A DNA stretch of 47,874 bases from Acidimicrobiaceae bacterium (GTDB lineage Bacteria > Actinomycetota > Acidimicrobiia > Acidimicrobiales > JAUTXP01). The stretch lies in contig JAUTXP010000048.1 in NCBI GenBank assembly GCA_030837965.1, positions 1-47,874 of the forward strand. The letters run 5' to 3'. Under the pieces are notes generated by a model that saw only the letters and a program-made list of their open reading frames with translations, was not told where the DNA came from and did not search any database. This document shows positions 28,483 to 36,425 of this stretch, piece by piece. The position numbers were made by a program, and so were the translations under genes. Numbering within the stretch: the first letter of the stretch is position 1; each line of letters starts with the position of its first letter.

Positions 28483-30387
28483 TCACACGACGACCAGGGT
28501 GCCCTTCATGCCCGGGTGCAGCGAGCAGTAGAACGGGTACTGGCCCGGCTTGAGGGCGCTCACGCCGTAGACGGGCGACGTGCCGCTCAAGCCGATCAGC
28601 GGGGTCCAGAAAGCCGGGCACTTGCCGGGCTCCGCGCCCTCGCACCACCGGTTGGTATCGGGTCCGTAGACGCCGTAGGCCTGCACGTCGTGAGCAGTGG
28701 CGTCGGCGTTCACATACGTGACCGACCCGCCCTGCTGCACGACCATGGCGGGCGTGGCGTAGTTGGTGATGAACGCGCCGGGGCCGGACAAGATGACCGG
28801 ATTGACAGCCGGCGTACCACCACCGCCGCCACCGCCACCGCCACCGCCTCCCGGCGGCGTGGGCAGGTCCGGCACGGCCACGGGAAGGGCTTGGGGCCGG
28901 AAGGCGCTCAGCGCGCCGCCCGCGGGCGCATACACCGAGTTGCGGGCCACGCTCACGCCCGCGCCCAGGCTGGCATTGGCGGTGGACGAGTCGATGGGCG
29001 AGTGCAGCAGCAGGGCCCCCGTCTTCGCGTCATAGCCATTGAGGAAGCCGGCCGCGTCGGTCGTGTACGCGACGCCGTTGGCCACAGAGACTTGATGGCC
29101 CCAGTGGGCGCCGTCCGCCGTCGGCGAGGCCCAGCGAGGCCCGCCGCGACCGTCGATCGACCACAGGTAGCCCCCGGTGGTGACCGGGCCGACGAGCGAG
29201 GCGCCGTCCCATGCCGCGGTGCCGACGATGCCGCCGATCGCGGTGGGGGCGCCCACCACCGACTTCCACGCAGGCGCCATGGTCGTGGCGTCGACCGCGT
29301 GGTACACGCCAGACTTCTGGCCGTCGCCCACCAGCTTCTTGCCGTCGACGGTGAAGATGTTGGGCGAGGCGCCGAAGTCCATGTCGGAGTCGAAGCAGCT
29401 TCCGCCGCCCTGCGGATACCAGGGGGCGGGGTTGCCGGGGATGTCGACGCACGGGGCCGAGCTGAACTCGGTGAAGTACTCGTCCACGTTGCCTTGGTAG
29501 TGGCCCACGATGCGGCCGAAGGTCGCCGTCCTGGTCTTGTCCAAGTCGATCTTCAAGATGGCGTCGGTCTTGGTGTCCTGGTTGGCCGGGTTGAACGGGT
29601 TGCCGGTGCCCACGTAGGCGTAGCCGGTCTCTGTGTCCACTGCCGCGGTCGACCAGATGGCCCCGCCCGCCAGGTCGTCGGCGGGAAGGTTGGGCGGGTG
29701 CACCGTGTACTGCTTGCGCACCACCGCGCCCGTCGCCGCGTCGAGCAGTACGTAGCCGCCTTGGAAGGCGTACCGCTCAGCTTCGTTGGAGCCCAGCTCG
29801 GCCGCGCCGCCTGACCAGCCGGCCAGCACCACGCCGCCGAACACGACGGGGCTGGCGTAGGCGTCGGCGCCGGGCTGCGTGTCGAGCACGCGGGTCCACG
29901 AGACCGCGCCGGTGGCCTCGTCCAGCGCGAACGCGCCGGGCGCGCCGGTGCGGGAGGTGAGGCCGTACACCTTGCCGCCCACGACGGTGAGGCTGGCGTT
30001 GACGCCGCCCAACGTGATCTGGCGCGACCACACGACCTCGCCGGTGTCGGCGTTGAGGGCGTGGACCCACCCGCCGTCCGTACCGGTGAATACGCAGCCG
30101 TCGGCCACGACGGGCGTGCCGGTGATGCCGCCCGAGCCACCCGCGGCTGCGGACTGGAACGTCCACGCGGGCTTCAGCGTGGGGGCCTGCTGCACGCCGA
30201 TGACGTGCTCGTCGGGCTGGCTTCGCGTGTTGGCCAGGTCGTGGCCGAAGCTGGGCCAGTCGCCGCCCACGTGCTGCGCAGGGGCGCAAGACGCCGCCGC
30301 GTGGGCGGGCTGGAGGGCGAGGGCGGGAACGAGTGCGGACACCACGGCCGCGCCCATGAGCGCGGCCGATCGGGTGCGTCGGAACAT
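28483..30387 (-). CDS. Secreted PQQ-type beta-propeller with C-terminal cupredoxin domain
   Basis: 634 residues. The signal peptide MFRRTRSAALMGAAVVSALV ends near AHA/AAS. Residues about 40-510 are a PQQ/BamB-like propeller starting DWPSFGHDLANTRSQ, with blades such as VFTGTDGGWVHALNADTGEVVW; this resembles polyvinyl-alcohol-dehydrogenase-type proteins. A run of 12 glycines then links to a cupredoxin (about 525-634), with His in TAHDVQ and the copper set YCSLHPGMKG. An extracytoplasmic quinoprotein dehydrogenase passing electrons to its own copper site is the simplest reading, but PQQ binding is not proven. It is last in a six-gene operon, 13 bp after the small cupredoxin gene, with AGGAGG-like CGGAGG upstream. 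Confidence 0.82.
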   Translation of the reverse strand: MFRRTRSAALMGAAVVSALVPALALQPAHAAASCAPAQHVGGDWPSFGHDLANTRSQPDEHVIGVQQAPTLKPAWTFQSAAAGGSGGITGTPVVADGCVFTGTDGGWVHALNADTGEVVWSRQITLGGVNASLTVVGGKVYGLTSRTGAPGAFALDEATGAVSWTRVLDTQPGADAYASPVVFGGVVLAGWSGGAAELGSNEAERYAFQGGYVLLDAATGAVVRKQYTVHPPNLPADDLAGGAIWSTAAVDTETGYAYVGTGNPFNPANQDTKTDAILKIDLDKTRTATFGRIVGHYQGNVDEYFTEFSSAPCVDIPGNPAPWYPQGGGSCFDSDMDFGASPNIFTVDGKKLVGDGQKSGVYHAVDATTMAPAWKSVVGAPTAIGGIVGTAAWDGASLVGPVTTGGYLWSIDGRGGPRWASPTADGAHWGHQVSVANGVAYTTDAAGFLNGYDAKTGALLLHSPIDSSTANASLGAGVSVARNSVYAPAGGALSAFRPQALPVAVPDLPTPPGGGGGGGGGGGGTPAVNPVILSGPGAFITNYATPAMVVQQGGSVTYVNADATAHDVQAYGVYGPDTNRWCEGAEPGKCPAFWTPLIGLSGTSPVYGVSALKPGQYPFYCSLHPGMKGTLVVV

Positions 30388-30400
30388 CAGGCCTCCGAGG

Positions 30401-30805
30401 TCAGGCAGGCTCCACGACGAGTTGGCCTCGCATGAGGTTGGTGTGCAGCCTGCACATGAACGGATACGTGCCGGGCTTCAACTTGTCCACGCCGCCGACT
30501 TGGGCCATGTCGCCCGTTCCCACTTCGTACGGCGTGTCGAACAGGTAGACGCCAAAGGAGACCTCGGGGCCCGTCAACGTGTGGGGCGCCGATGGGTCGA
30601 CGTTGGCGAGGAACAGCTTGCCGCCTTGCGAGACATGCACGATGGCAGTGGTGGACACTGGAACTGAACCCGTTGTGTCGCCGGGGATGTAGCGGTACTG
30701 CTCAACCGCGACCACAGCCGCCGGCGGCGCCGTGGCCCTGGCCGGCGATCCTCCGAAGAGAACCGCGGTCAGGGCCACGGCAACCGCCAATCGCCGTGCG
30801 GCCAT
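30401..30805 (-). CDS. Small secreted cupredoxin (type 1 copper protein)
   Basis: 134 residues. The signal peptide MAARRLAVAVALTAVLFGGS ends near ARA/TAP. The remainder is one cupredoxin domain: VVAVEQYRYIPGD, then His in SAPHTLTG and the C-terminal ligand loop FMCRLHTNLMRGQLVVE (Cys, His, Met). It is expected to carry single electrons outside the membrane. Its start overlaps the preceding stop by one base (TGATG), so it is coupled to the secreted unknown. The ligand loop is very like those at the C-termini of the two multidomain proteins of the same operon. Confidence 0.87.
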   Translation of the reverse strand: MAARRLAVAVALTAVLFGGSPARATAPPAAVVAVEQYRYIPGDTTGSVPVSTTAIVHVSQGGKLFLANVDPSAPHTLTGPEVSFGVYLFDTPYEVGTGDMAQVGGVDKLKPGTYPFMCRLHTNLMRGQLVVEPA

Positions 30806-31365
30806 CAGAACACGGCCACCGTCGGGAACGTTGCCGTTCCGCCATCTGCGTTAGGACACGCCGAGGCGGTCTCGATCCCGAAGTCGATGGTCATGACGCT
30901 GCCCGCATCAGGGGCCTTGTCGAGCGGGATCACCAAGGTGCCCCCGTCGTTGGCCATCTGGCCGCGCAGGGCGGCCGACCCGATGTAGGTGTCCACACCC
31001 TTGACCAGGCCGCGCACGTTGGCCTTGAGCCACGTGAACGGGGTGATGGTCGCCTTGTCGTAGGCCACCGCCACCTTGGTCACCGGGGACGTCACCTTGT
31101 GCAGGACCCGCAGGTAGCCGAAGCCGCCCGTGGCTGCGCACCCGATGGCGCCCGGCGTGGTGTTGGCCCACAGCACGGTGACCGTGCCGGTGGACGGGTC
31201 GACATTGCGGTACGCGGTCCGGTTCGGCTTGGCCTCGGTGTCACCGCCCGTCGGTCCTGCTTGATACGAGTCGGGCTGGTAGGTGGTGCCGCTGCCTGCC
31301 CTGGCCCCGGGCGAGCCCAGGACCAGGCCGACGGCAACGGCGCTGAGGATGATGATTCGCTTCAT
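30805..31365 (-). CDS. Secreted hypothetical protein of the redox operon
   Basis: 186 residues from ATG 31365. MKRIIILSAVAVGLVLGSPG with ARA/GSG is a Sec signal. The mature part appears to be a beta-sandwich (RTAYRNVDPSTGTVTVLWANTT, GYLRVLHKVTSPVTKVAVAYDKATITP, DGGTLVIPLDKAPDAGSVMTIDFG), with two Cys (GAIGCAATGG and SACPNADG) that may be disulfide-linked. There is no copper or haem motif, and I do not recognise the family. Its placement between the amidohydrolase and the small cupredoxin, with a TGATG junction to the latter, ties it to the operon's function. Confidence 0.8.
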   Translation of the reverse strand: MKRIIILSAVAVGLVLGSPGARAGSGTTYQPDSYQAGPTGGDTEAKPNRTAYRNVDPSTGTVTVLWANTTPGAIGCAATGGFGYLRVLHKVTSPVTKVAVAYDKATITPFTWLKANVRGLVKGVDTYIGSAALRGQMANDGGTLVIPLDKAPDAGSVMTIDFGIETASACPNADGGTATFPTVAVF

Positions 31366-31397
31366 TTTCTGTTTCGGCTCCTTGAGATCCCGTGCGC

Positions 31398-33197
31398 TTA
31401 CGGCGACCACGGCGCGGCAGCGCGGTGGGCGATCAGCTCCTGTGCCGTGCGCGGGCCGAGCAGGGTGTTGCTCGACGCCGGAGCGGCATTCTTCGGAGTG
31501 GCCTGGTTGACGATGTACTGGTCCCGCAGCTTCTGGACGTCGTCGCAGTTGAGCTTGTGGAACGCAGCGTCGGGGTCGACCTCGTAGGCAATGGCGGCGT
31601 TGCGGCCGAAGATGCCGTTGCGGATGGTCCGCTCGGGGTGGGCCTTGCCGTCGGTGGGCCAGCCGGGCACAGCCGGATGGGCCGAGAGGTACGAGCTGCC
31701 CGATAGGGCGTTCTTGGTCGGGTCGTCGACATCGCCGTCCAAGCCGTACGGCAGCTTGTAGAGGGCCTTGGCCTGATCGCTCATCTGGAAGGTCCGCAGA
31801 GCGACGATCTCCGACTGAGGCGAGCCGAACCACAGGCTGTCAGTGCCCCACGCGATGCGCTTGGGACCCATGTGGGTGATCAGCTTGCCCAGCAGGTGGG
31901 CGGCCTGGCTCGGGTCGTTCATGACGCTGCGCCACGTGGAGCCGATCTCGGCCCACACGTTGGGGACGTTGCCGAACTTCAAGCCGGGCTTGATGAAGCG
32001 GCTGGCGTCCCAGCGGTTCTCCCGCAGGCTCTTGACGAAGGCGTTGACCGACCGGTCGGCCGAGTTGACGTTGTCGTCGCCCGGGTACGGGCCCTCGGTC
32101 TGGCTGTCGTAGCCCGAGTGGTACACGATGAACCGCACGCCGGGGTACTGGCGGGCGGCCGGGCCGATGTCACGGGGCGAGGCGGCCCGCTGGTCGAACG
32201 CAGGCAGGGCGAAGCCCTTGTGCGTGGCGATCACCGGGGGCACGCCGTACTTCTGGCTGACCCGCTGCACCTGCTCGCAGAACGCCAGGCCCAGGTCGTC
32301 GTCGAAGTACCAACCGCTGGCGTAGGGCACGTCGCCCCATGCCGGGTAGGTCTTCCAGCCCACGAGCATGTCGTGGTACTTGACCGCGTTCTCCTCCATG
32401 GCGTCGAACTCGGCCTGCTGGAACACCGGGGCCCGACCAAGGGTGGTCGAGGTGGTGCCCACCGAGCCGCGGTTCGGCATGACGAAGGCGTGCATCACGC
32501 AGCGGCGCGACTTGGCCAGGTCGTTGACCGTGCGGACGGTCAGCGCGGCCCGCTCGAGGGGCAGCGGCTGGTTGTCGGGGTCCGAGGGGACGGCCGACAG
32601 CACGCACATGGTCGTCGAGCTGTCGAGGTACAGCTCCTTCATGTAGTGGAACCGCGACAGGTTCTCGATGGGGTCGATCTCACCCGCACCGAAGCCCCGA
32701 ACGCTGTTGTCGGAGCGCACGCCGGGAACGCCGCCGAGCGGGCCTGACTGGCTCCAAACACCGGTGAAGAAGCCCTCCATCACCGGGTTGGTGACGCGCC
32801 ACGTGCCGTCCGACTCGACGTGGTGGGACTGCACGTCGAAGATGAACTCACCGGGCATGTTGCCGAGCTGCGCCTCGGGGAACTCCAGGTCGCACGCGGC
32901 CGTGGTGGCCGAGTGGGCGCCTGCCTTGTAGCTGCCGAAGGTCAGGTCGCGGACCTGGTTGATGGCGGCCAGGCCGATGGCGTAGGCCGCGGCCGTGCGC
33001 ACGAACTGGCGACGGGGCATGCCGAACTTGCGGGCCATGTCGTTCGTGGCGTCGTCGGCCACGCCCATGATGAGCTTCTCCTCGCGGCTTGCAGGCCGCG
33101 GGATGAACTCACCGTTGGAACACGGCAGCACGTCGATCGGCAGGGCCTCGTTGAGGTTTTCGTTGTCGGACAGATTCCCCGGCACGTGTCTCTCCAT
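31398..33197 (-). CDS. Tat-exported amidohydrolase-2-family metal-dependent hydrolase
   Basis: 599 residues. A Tat motif, MPRRQFVRTAAAYAIGLAAI, sits unusually deep at residues 60-80, after a soluble stretch containing LPIDVLPCSNGEFIPRP. The hydrolase core follows: FDVQSHHV in the place of the usual HxH, then His in IATHKGF and VYHSGYDS, and Asp in AWGTDSLWFG, which fits the ACMSD/amidohydrolase-2 metal site. The reaction may be hydrolysis or decarboxylation of a ring or carboxylate; the substrate is unknown. Internal starts at residues 44 or 60 would give a conventional Tat leader. It lies between the cytochrome gene (25 bp) and the secreted unknown (32 bp). Confidence 0.8.
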   Translation of the reverse strand: MERHVPGNLSDNENLNEALPIDVLPCSNGEFIPRPASREEKLIMGVADDATNDMARKFGMPRRQFVRTAAAYAIGLAAINQVRDLTFGSYKAGAHSATTAACDLEFPEAQLGNMPGEFIFDVQSHHVESDGTWRVTNPVMEGFFTGVWSQSGPLGGVPGVRSDNSVRGFGAGEIDPIENLSRFHYMKELYLDSSTTMCVLSAVPSDPDNQPLPLERAALTVRTVNDLAKSRRCVMHAFVMPNRGSVGTTSTTLGRAPVFQQAEFDAMEENAVKYHDMLVGWKTYPAWGDVPYASGWYFDDDLGLAFCEQVQRVSQKYGVPPVIATHKGFALPAFDQRAASPRDIGPAARQYPGVRFIVYHSGYDSQTEGPYPGDDNVNSADRSVNAFVKSLRENRWDASRFIKPGLKFGNVPNVWAEIGSTWRSVMNDPSQAAHLLGKLITHMGPKRIAWGTDSLWFGSPQSEIVALRTFQMSDQAKALYKLPYGLDGDVDDPTKNALSGSSYLSAHPAVPGWPTDGKAHPERTIRNGIFGRNAAIAYEVDPDAAFHKLNCDDVQKLRDQYIVNQATPKNAAPASSNTLLGPRTAQELIAHRAAAPWSP

Positions 33198-33222
33198 TTC
33201 GTTGTTCAGACAGGACGTCGCA

Positions 33223-34236
33223 TCACAGCGACATGAGGTACTCGATGAGCGCCTGCTCCTCAGCGGGCGTGAAGTTCATTTGGAAGCGTTCGTTGTAGAA
33301 GCCGACGGTTTCGAGCAGGGCTGGACGCGGCGGCGAGTTGACCGGCGACCGCATGGCCGTCGGGTCGCCGCCCAGCCCTTCGTGGAAGTACGGGGCGGTC
33401 AGGCGCAACGCCCGCAGGACCGGGGTCTTGAAGCCCTTGATGCTGCCGTCGTCGCCCATGGCGCCGGGGTCGAGGACGGGATCCCCGAACGGCATGAGGA
33501 TCTTGTGGAAGGAGCGGTCGGTCTTCTTGTCGCCGGTGTGGCAGGAGGCGCAGGCGACCTTGACGTCGGCTGCGAACTCGCCGCTCGGGTCCATGCCGCG
33601 CGGCTCTTCGAAGATGTGCTTGCCCTGTTCGGCCAGCACCGGGTCGAAGTCCACGCCGGCGACGGCGTCGGGGGCGTCGAGCGTCTCCACGAAGGCGGCC
33701 AACGCGTCGAGCTCGTGGGCCGTCGGCTCACGGGAGCCGTTCATCTCCAAGGGCGACGTGATGGCCCCTCGGATCTGCTTCTGGAGCGTGGGGTTGCGGC
33801 CGTCCCATGCGAACGGGGCCGTGTCCTTGATCCGCAGCAGGTGCGGGGTCTGACGGGCGACCGCGGGGCGAGAGCCGGTGGGCCCCACCACATGGGTGCG
33901 GTTGTCCGTGAAGGCCGGGCCCGCATGACAGGTCTGGCATGACACCTTCAGGCCTGCGATGGTCGGTCCCTGGCTGGGCTGCTGGCCGAAGGCGTCCACG
34001 CTGTTGAACAGCTCCTTGCCCTCGGCCACCAGCGCGGCCTGCTCGGCGGGGGTGGGGGTCGCGGTCGTGGTGCTGCCCCGCTTGGCCTTGGCCCCGGCAC
34101 CGCCCCCAGTGCCGGACTCCGAAACGGGACCGCCCGCGGCCCGGCTGGCCCGGGCCCCAGCGAGCAGGGCGACGGCCGCGAGGATGAGCACGGGTAGTGC
34201 CCTCCCCACGAACCGACCGCCGCGTGCCTGCTCCAC
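33223..34236 (-). CDS. Di-haem cytochrome c, MauG / cytochrome-c-peroxidase family
   Basis: 337 residues from GTG 34236. The signal peptide covers residues 1-33 (ALPVLILAAVALLAGARA). Two haem c motifs are Cys100-Cys103-His104 (CQTCHAG) and Cys229-Cys232-His233 (CASCHTG). TDNRTHVVGPTG, DTAPFAWDGRNPTLQKQIRGAI, KTPVLRALRLTAPYFHEG and the closing ALIEYLMSL are hallmarks of the bacterial CCP/MauG family. It acts outside the membrane as a peroxidase, an electron-transfer protein or a cofactor-maturing oxidase. Second gene of the operon, 30 bp after the PHM-like gene. Confidence 0.92.
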   Translation of the reverse strand: MEQARGGRFVGRALPVLILAAVALLAGARASRAAGGPVSESGTGGGAGAKAKRGSTTTATPTPAEQAALVAEGKELFNSVDAFGQQPSQGPTIAGLKVSCQTCHAGPAFTDNRTHVVGPTGSRPAVARQTPHLLRIKDTAPFAWDGRNPTLQKQIRGAITSPLEMNGSREPTAHELDALAAFVETLDAPDAVAGVDFDPVLAEQGKHIFEEPRGMDPSGEFAADVKVACASCHTGDKKTDRSFHKILMPFGDPVLDPGAMGDDGSIKGFKTPVLRALRLTAPYFHEGLGGDPTAMRSPVNSPPRPALLETVGFYNERFQMNFTPAEEQALIEYLMSL

Positions 34237-34266
34237 CGCTGACCCCAGCTTCCTTTTCCCTGACGC

Positions 34267-36057
34267 CTAAGGCGCCGTGACTTCGAACGCACCCCGCATG
34301 AAGGGGTGGATCCGGCAGTAGTACGTGTACCGCTGGCCGGGCTGGAACCCGTTGCCGTCGGTGACGGGCAGGTCGAAGTTCAGCTTGTTGGCCGCCGGTC
34401 CGAAGATCGGCGGGCCGTAGCCCAGCTCGGCCGAGTCGAAGTCGACCCGGCGGTCGTTGGCCAGCGGGAACGACGTCCCCGTCGCCCCCTTGCAGGGGAA
34501 GCCGCACGACGTGACCGTGTGGTACACGTCGATGGCCGTGTCCTCGTTGTTGAAGGTCAGCGTCGACCCCAGCGGGACAGTGGGCACACCGGCGATGTCG
34601 ATGGTCGTGAGGTCGCCAGGCGTGTAGAGGAACCCGGCGATGTCGACCCGAGTGGTGGCCTGGCCCTTCATGGCGGCCAGGGTCGTCGAGCCGTCAGGCC
34701 CACCGAAGTTGCCCGCCTCGGCCATGTGGCCGTGGGTCACCACGCCGAACTCGCACAGCGCCTTTTTGGGCAGGCAGTCCGAGTTGGGAGCGGCCGGGTT
34801 GCTGTTGAACGTGGTCGCAGGGTCGAACACGTCCAGGCCCTGGGCCGTCGGCGTGCCGTCGACCTTGTCGGGGGCCACGTAGGCGATGGCGATGCCCATG
34901 TTCTCGTACGTCGACTGATGCGTCGTGTCGTACGTGGCGTTCATGAGGATCTGGTCGCCCGGCTTCACCCGCACGCCCCAGCGGGGCAGGCCGGTGGTGG
35001 TCATCGACAGGTCCCACGACGTGGGCGGTCCGCCGACCTTGGTGTTGTCCTTTCGGTCCCAGTACTCGGCCGTCGAGGTGAAGATGCGCTTGCTCGCGCC
35101 CGCTCGGGTCTGGTCGATGTCGACCGAGATGCCGCCCGGGTGGAGGTGGCCGCCGACACCGATCAGCGTGCCGCCCTGGAAGTTCGGGATCTGCCCGAGG
35201 GAGGTGCCCGCCGCGGGGAAGCGGTAGGGCGTGCCTGCGGACTGGGCGACTACGCCGTTGTTGCGGCTCTTGCCGCCCCACGGGTCGAAGTCGGCGCAGT
35301 ACTCCTTGGGCCACGTGCACTTGCCGTCAGTGCCGCCGTACTTCTGCTGCACGTTGAACACCGGGTAGCCGCTCTTGCTGCTGTCGGCCGCGCCCACGTC
35401 CAGCCAGATCGGATAAGCGGGCTGGAGGTTCCACTTGGGCACCGCGGCCTGGGGCACGAAGTCGATGTCGTACGTGATGTAGACCTCGAAGGGCTGGGCC
35501 GTGGCGTTGTGCACCATGTAGAGGAGCTGCCACTGGTCGGCCGCCTTGATGGGCATGCCGTAGCCCTTGGGGATGTCCCCGATGGTCTTCTCCTCGCCGG
35601 AGGCGAAGAAGGGGCCGGAGCCGTAGGTGCCGCCCGCGAGCTGGAGCCACGTGCCGTGATGGAGGTGGACCTGCTCGATGGGGGGCACGGTGCCGTCGAC
35701 CTTCACCAGGTCGGGCCGCATCCGGACCATGTAGCCGTCGTAGGCCGGCTTCTCAATGGTCACGGGCTGGAGCAGCACGTCGTTCTGGCCTGGCTTCACG
35801 TTGATGGGACCGAACGCGAAATGCAGGCGCTGGCAGTCCGACCCGTACCGGGTGAACCCGTCGGTCGCCTTCCAGCCCTCTCCGCCGTACTGCGCCTCTT
35901 CGAACTTGTTGCCGGGCTCCGCTTGACACGCCGACTTGGTGATCGTCGTGGCGAAGTTGGCCTCGGGCGTCGGTAGTCCGGCCTTCGCCGCACTGGTGCC
36001 AGCGGCGATGAGGGCTACCAGCCCTCCGGCCGCCAACAGCCGTCGTCCTCGATTCAT
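34267..36057 (-). CDS. Secreted PHM-like copper monooxygenase with C-terminal cupredoxin
   Basis: 596 residues from ATG 36057, preceded by AGGAGG. The signal peptide is MNRGRRLLAAGGLVALIAAG. Residues about 70-400 carry a pattern like the copper type II monooxygenases (PHM/DBM): HLHH at 131-134, HLH at 304-306 in GVGGHLHPGG, and Met387 in YDTTHQSTYENMG, matching the CuH and CuM ligand order. Further His lie in VTHGHMAEAGN. The last ~100 residues are a cupredoxin, with His in VYHTVTSC and YYCRIHPFMRG. It may hydroxylate an external substrate and draw electrons through its own copper domain. First gene of the six-gene operon. The PHM assignment is by motif only. Confidence 0.75.
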   Translation of the reverse strand: MNRGRRLLAAGGLVALIAAGTSAAKAGLPTPEANFATTITKSACQAEPGNKFEEAQYGGEGWKATDGFTRYGSDCQRLHFAFGPINVKPGQNDVLLQPVTIEKPAYDGYMVRMRPDLVKVDGTVPPIEQVHLHHGTWLQLAGGTYGSGPFFASGEEKTIGDIPKGYGMPIKAADQWQLLYMVHNATAQPFEVYITYDIDFVPQAAVPKWNLQPAYPIWLDVGAADSSKSGYPVFNVQQKYGGTDGKCTWPKEYCADFDPWGGKSRNNGVVAQSAGTPYRFPAAGTSLGQIPNFQGGTLIGVGGHLHPGGISVDIDQTRAGASKRIFTSTAEYWDRKDNTKVGGPPTSWDLSMTTTGLPRWGVRVKPGDQILMNATYDTTHQSTYENMGIAIAYVAPDKVDGTPTAQGLDVFDPATTFNSNPAAPNSDCLPKKALCEFGVVTHGHMAEAGNFGGPDGSTTLAAMKGQATTRVDIAGFLYTPGDLTTIDIAGVPTVPLGSTLTFNNEDTAIDVYHTVTSCGFPCKGATGTSFPLANDRRVDFDSAELGYGPPIFGPAANKLNFDLPVTDGNGFQPGQRYTYYCRIHPFMRGAFEVTAP

Positions 36058-36078
36058 CCTGCCTCCTAGGCGCATTGA

Positions 36079-36107
36079 CCAATAGGGCGTCCGAATGGAC
36101 GCGCCAA
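36079..36107 (-). promoter_or_regulatory. Candidate promoter of the redox operon with an inverted repeat in its spacer
   Basis: On the minus strand TTGGCG (36107-36102) and TATTGG (36084-36079) are 17 bp apart. GCGTCC-ATTC-GGACGC (36102-36087) fills most of the spacer. The ATG at 36057 and its AGGAGG lie downstream. Both hexamers are imperfect, so confidence is moderate. Confidence 0.4.
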
Positions 36108-36302
36108 GGGGGTGGGCGTCAGGCACGCGCGAAGGTCGTCGATCATCAACGGCTTCCGCCTTGTTGCCATCGTGCAGCTCCCCCAACTGACTGCATCGCC
36201 GTGTGCTGCTGCTGCGTCCAACGGGCGTGATGAAGTGGCGACGGTGGTACGTGGTTCCCGGGCATCGTTTACATGCCGCGTGCAATGACTTCTCCCGGTT
36301 TG

Positions 36303-36329
36303 TTCGAACTCCTTCTCGACCGGTTCGAA
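36303..36329. promoter_or_regulatory. Paired TTCGAA sites upstream of the redox operon
   Basis: TTCGAA occurs at 36303-36308 and 36324-36329, 21 bp apart (two helical turns), in the 334-bp gap between the operon start (36057) and the palindrome at 36392. Otherwise the gap 36108-36391 shows no gene or RNA I can recognise. Confidence 0.3.
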
Positions 36330-36391
36330 ATCTGAACGCTGTTGGCGTGTGCCACGCCTGGCCCAGCCCCACCCGCGCCCCCCACCCCGCG

Positions 36392-36422
36392 CTTTTCCAC
36401 AGCAGCAGGTGCTGTGGAAAAG
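36392..36422. repeat. 31-bp palindrome, copy 5 of 7, after maltokinase
   Basis: Same arms and GCAGG loop as copy 1. It begins 3 nt past the maltokinase stop on the minus strand, the closest of the seven. Confidence 0.92.
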
Positions 36423-36425
36423 ATT

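Noticed and set aside
24253-29814. A plus-strand open frame of 1853 codons opposite GH57, glgB and the propeller gene
   Set aside because: It is antisense to three clear genes, crosses their boundaries and a 31-bp palindrome, and its composition is the Arg/Gly/Val/His-rich type produced by reading GC-rich genes on the wrong strand.
36321-36340. GGTTCGAAATC as the T-arm of a tRNA
   Set aside because: No acceptor, D or anticodon arms can be formed around it. It fits better as one of two spaced TTCGAA sites.
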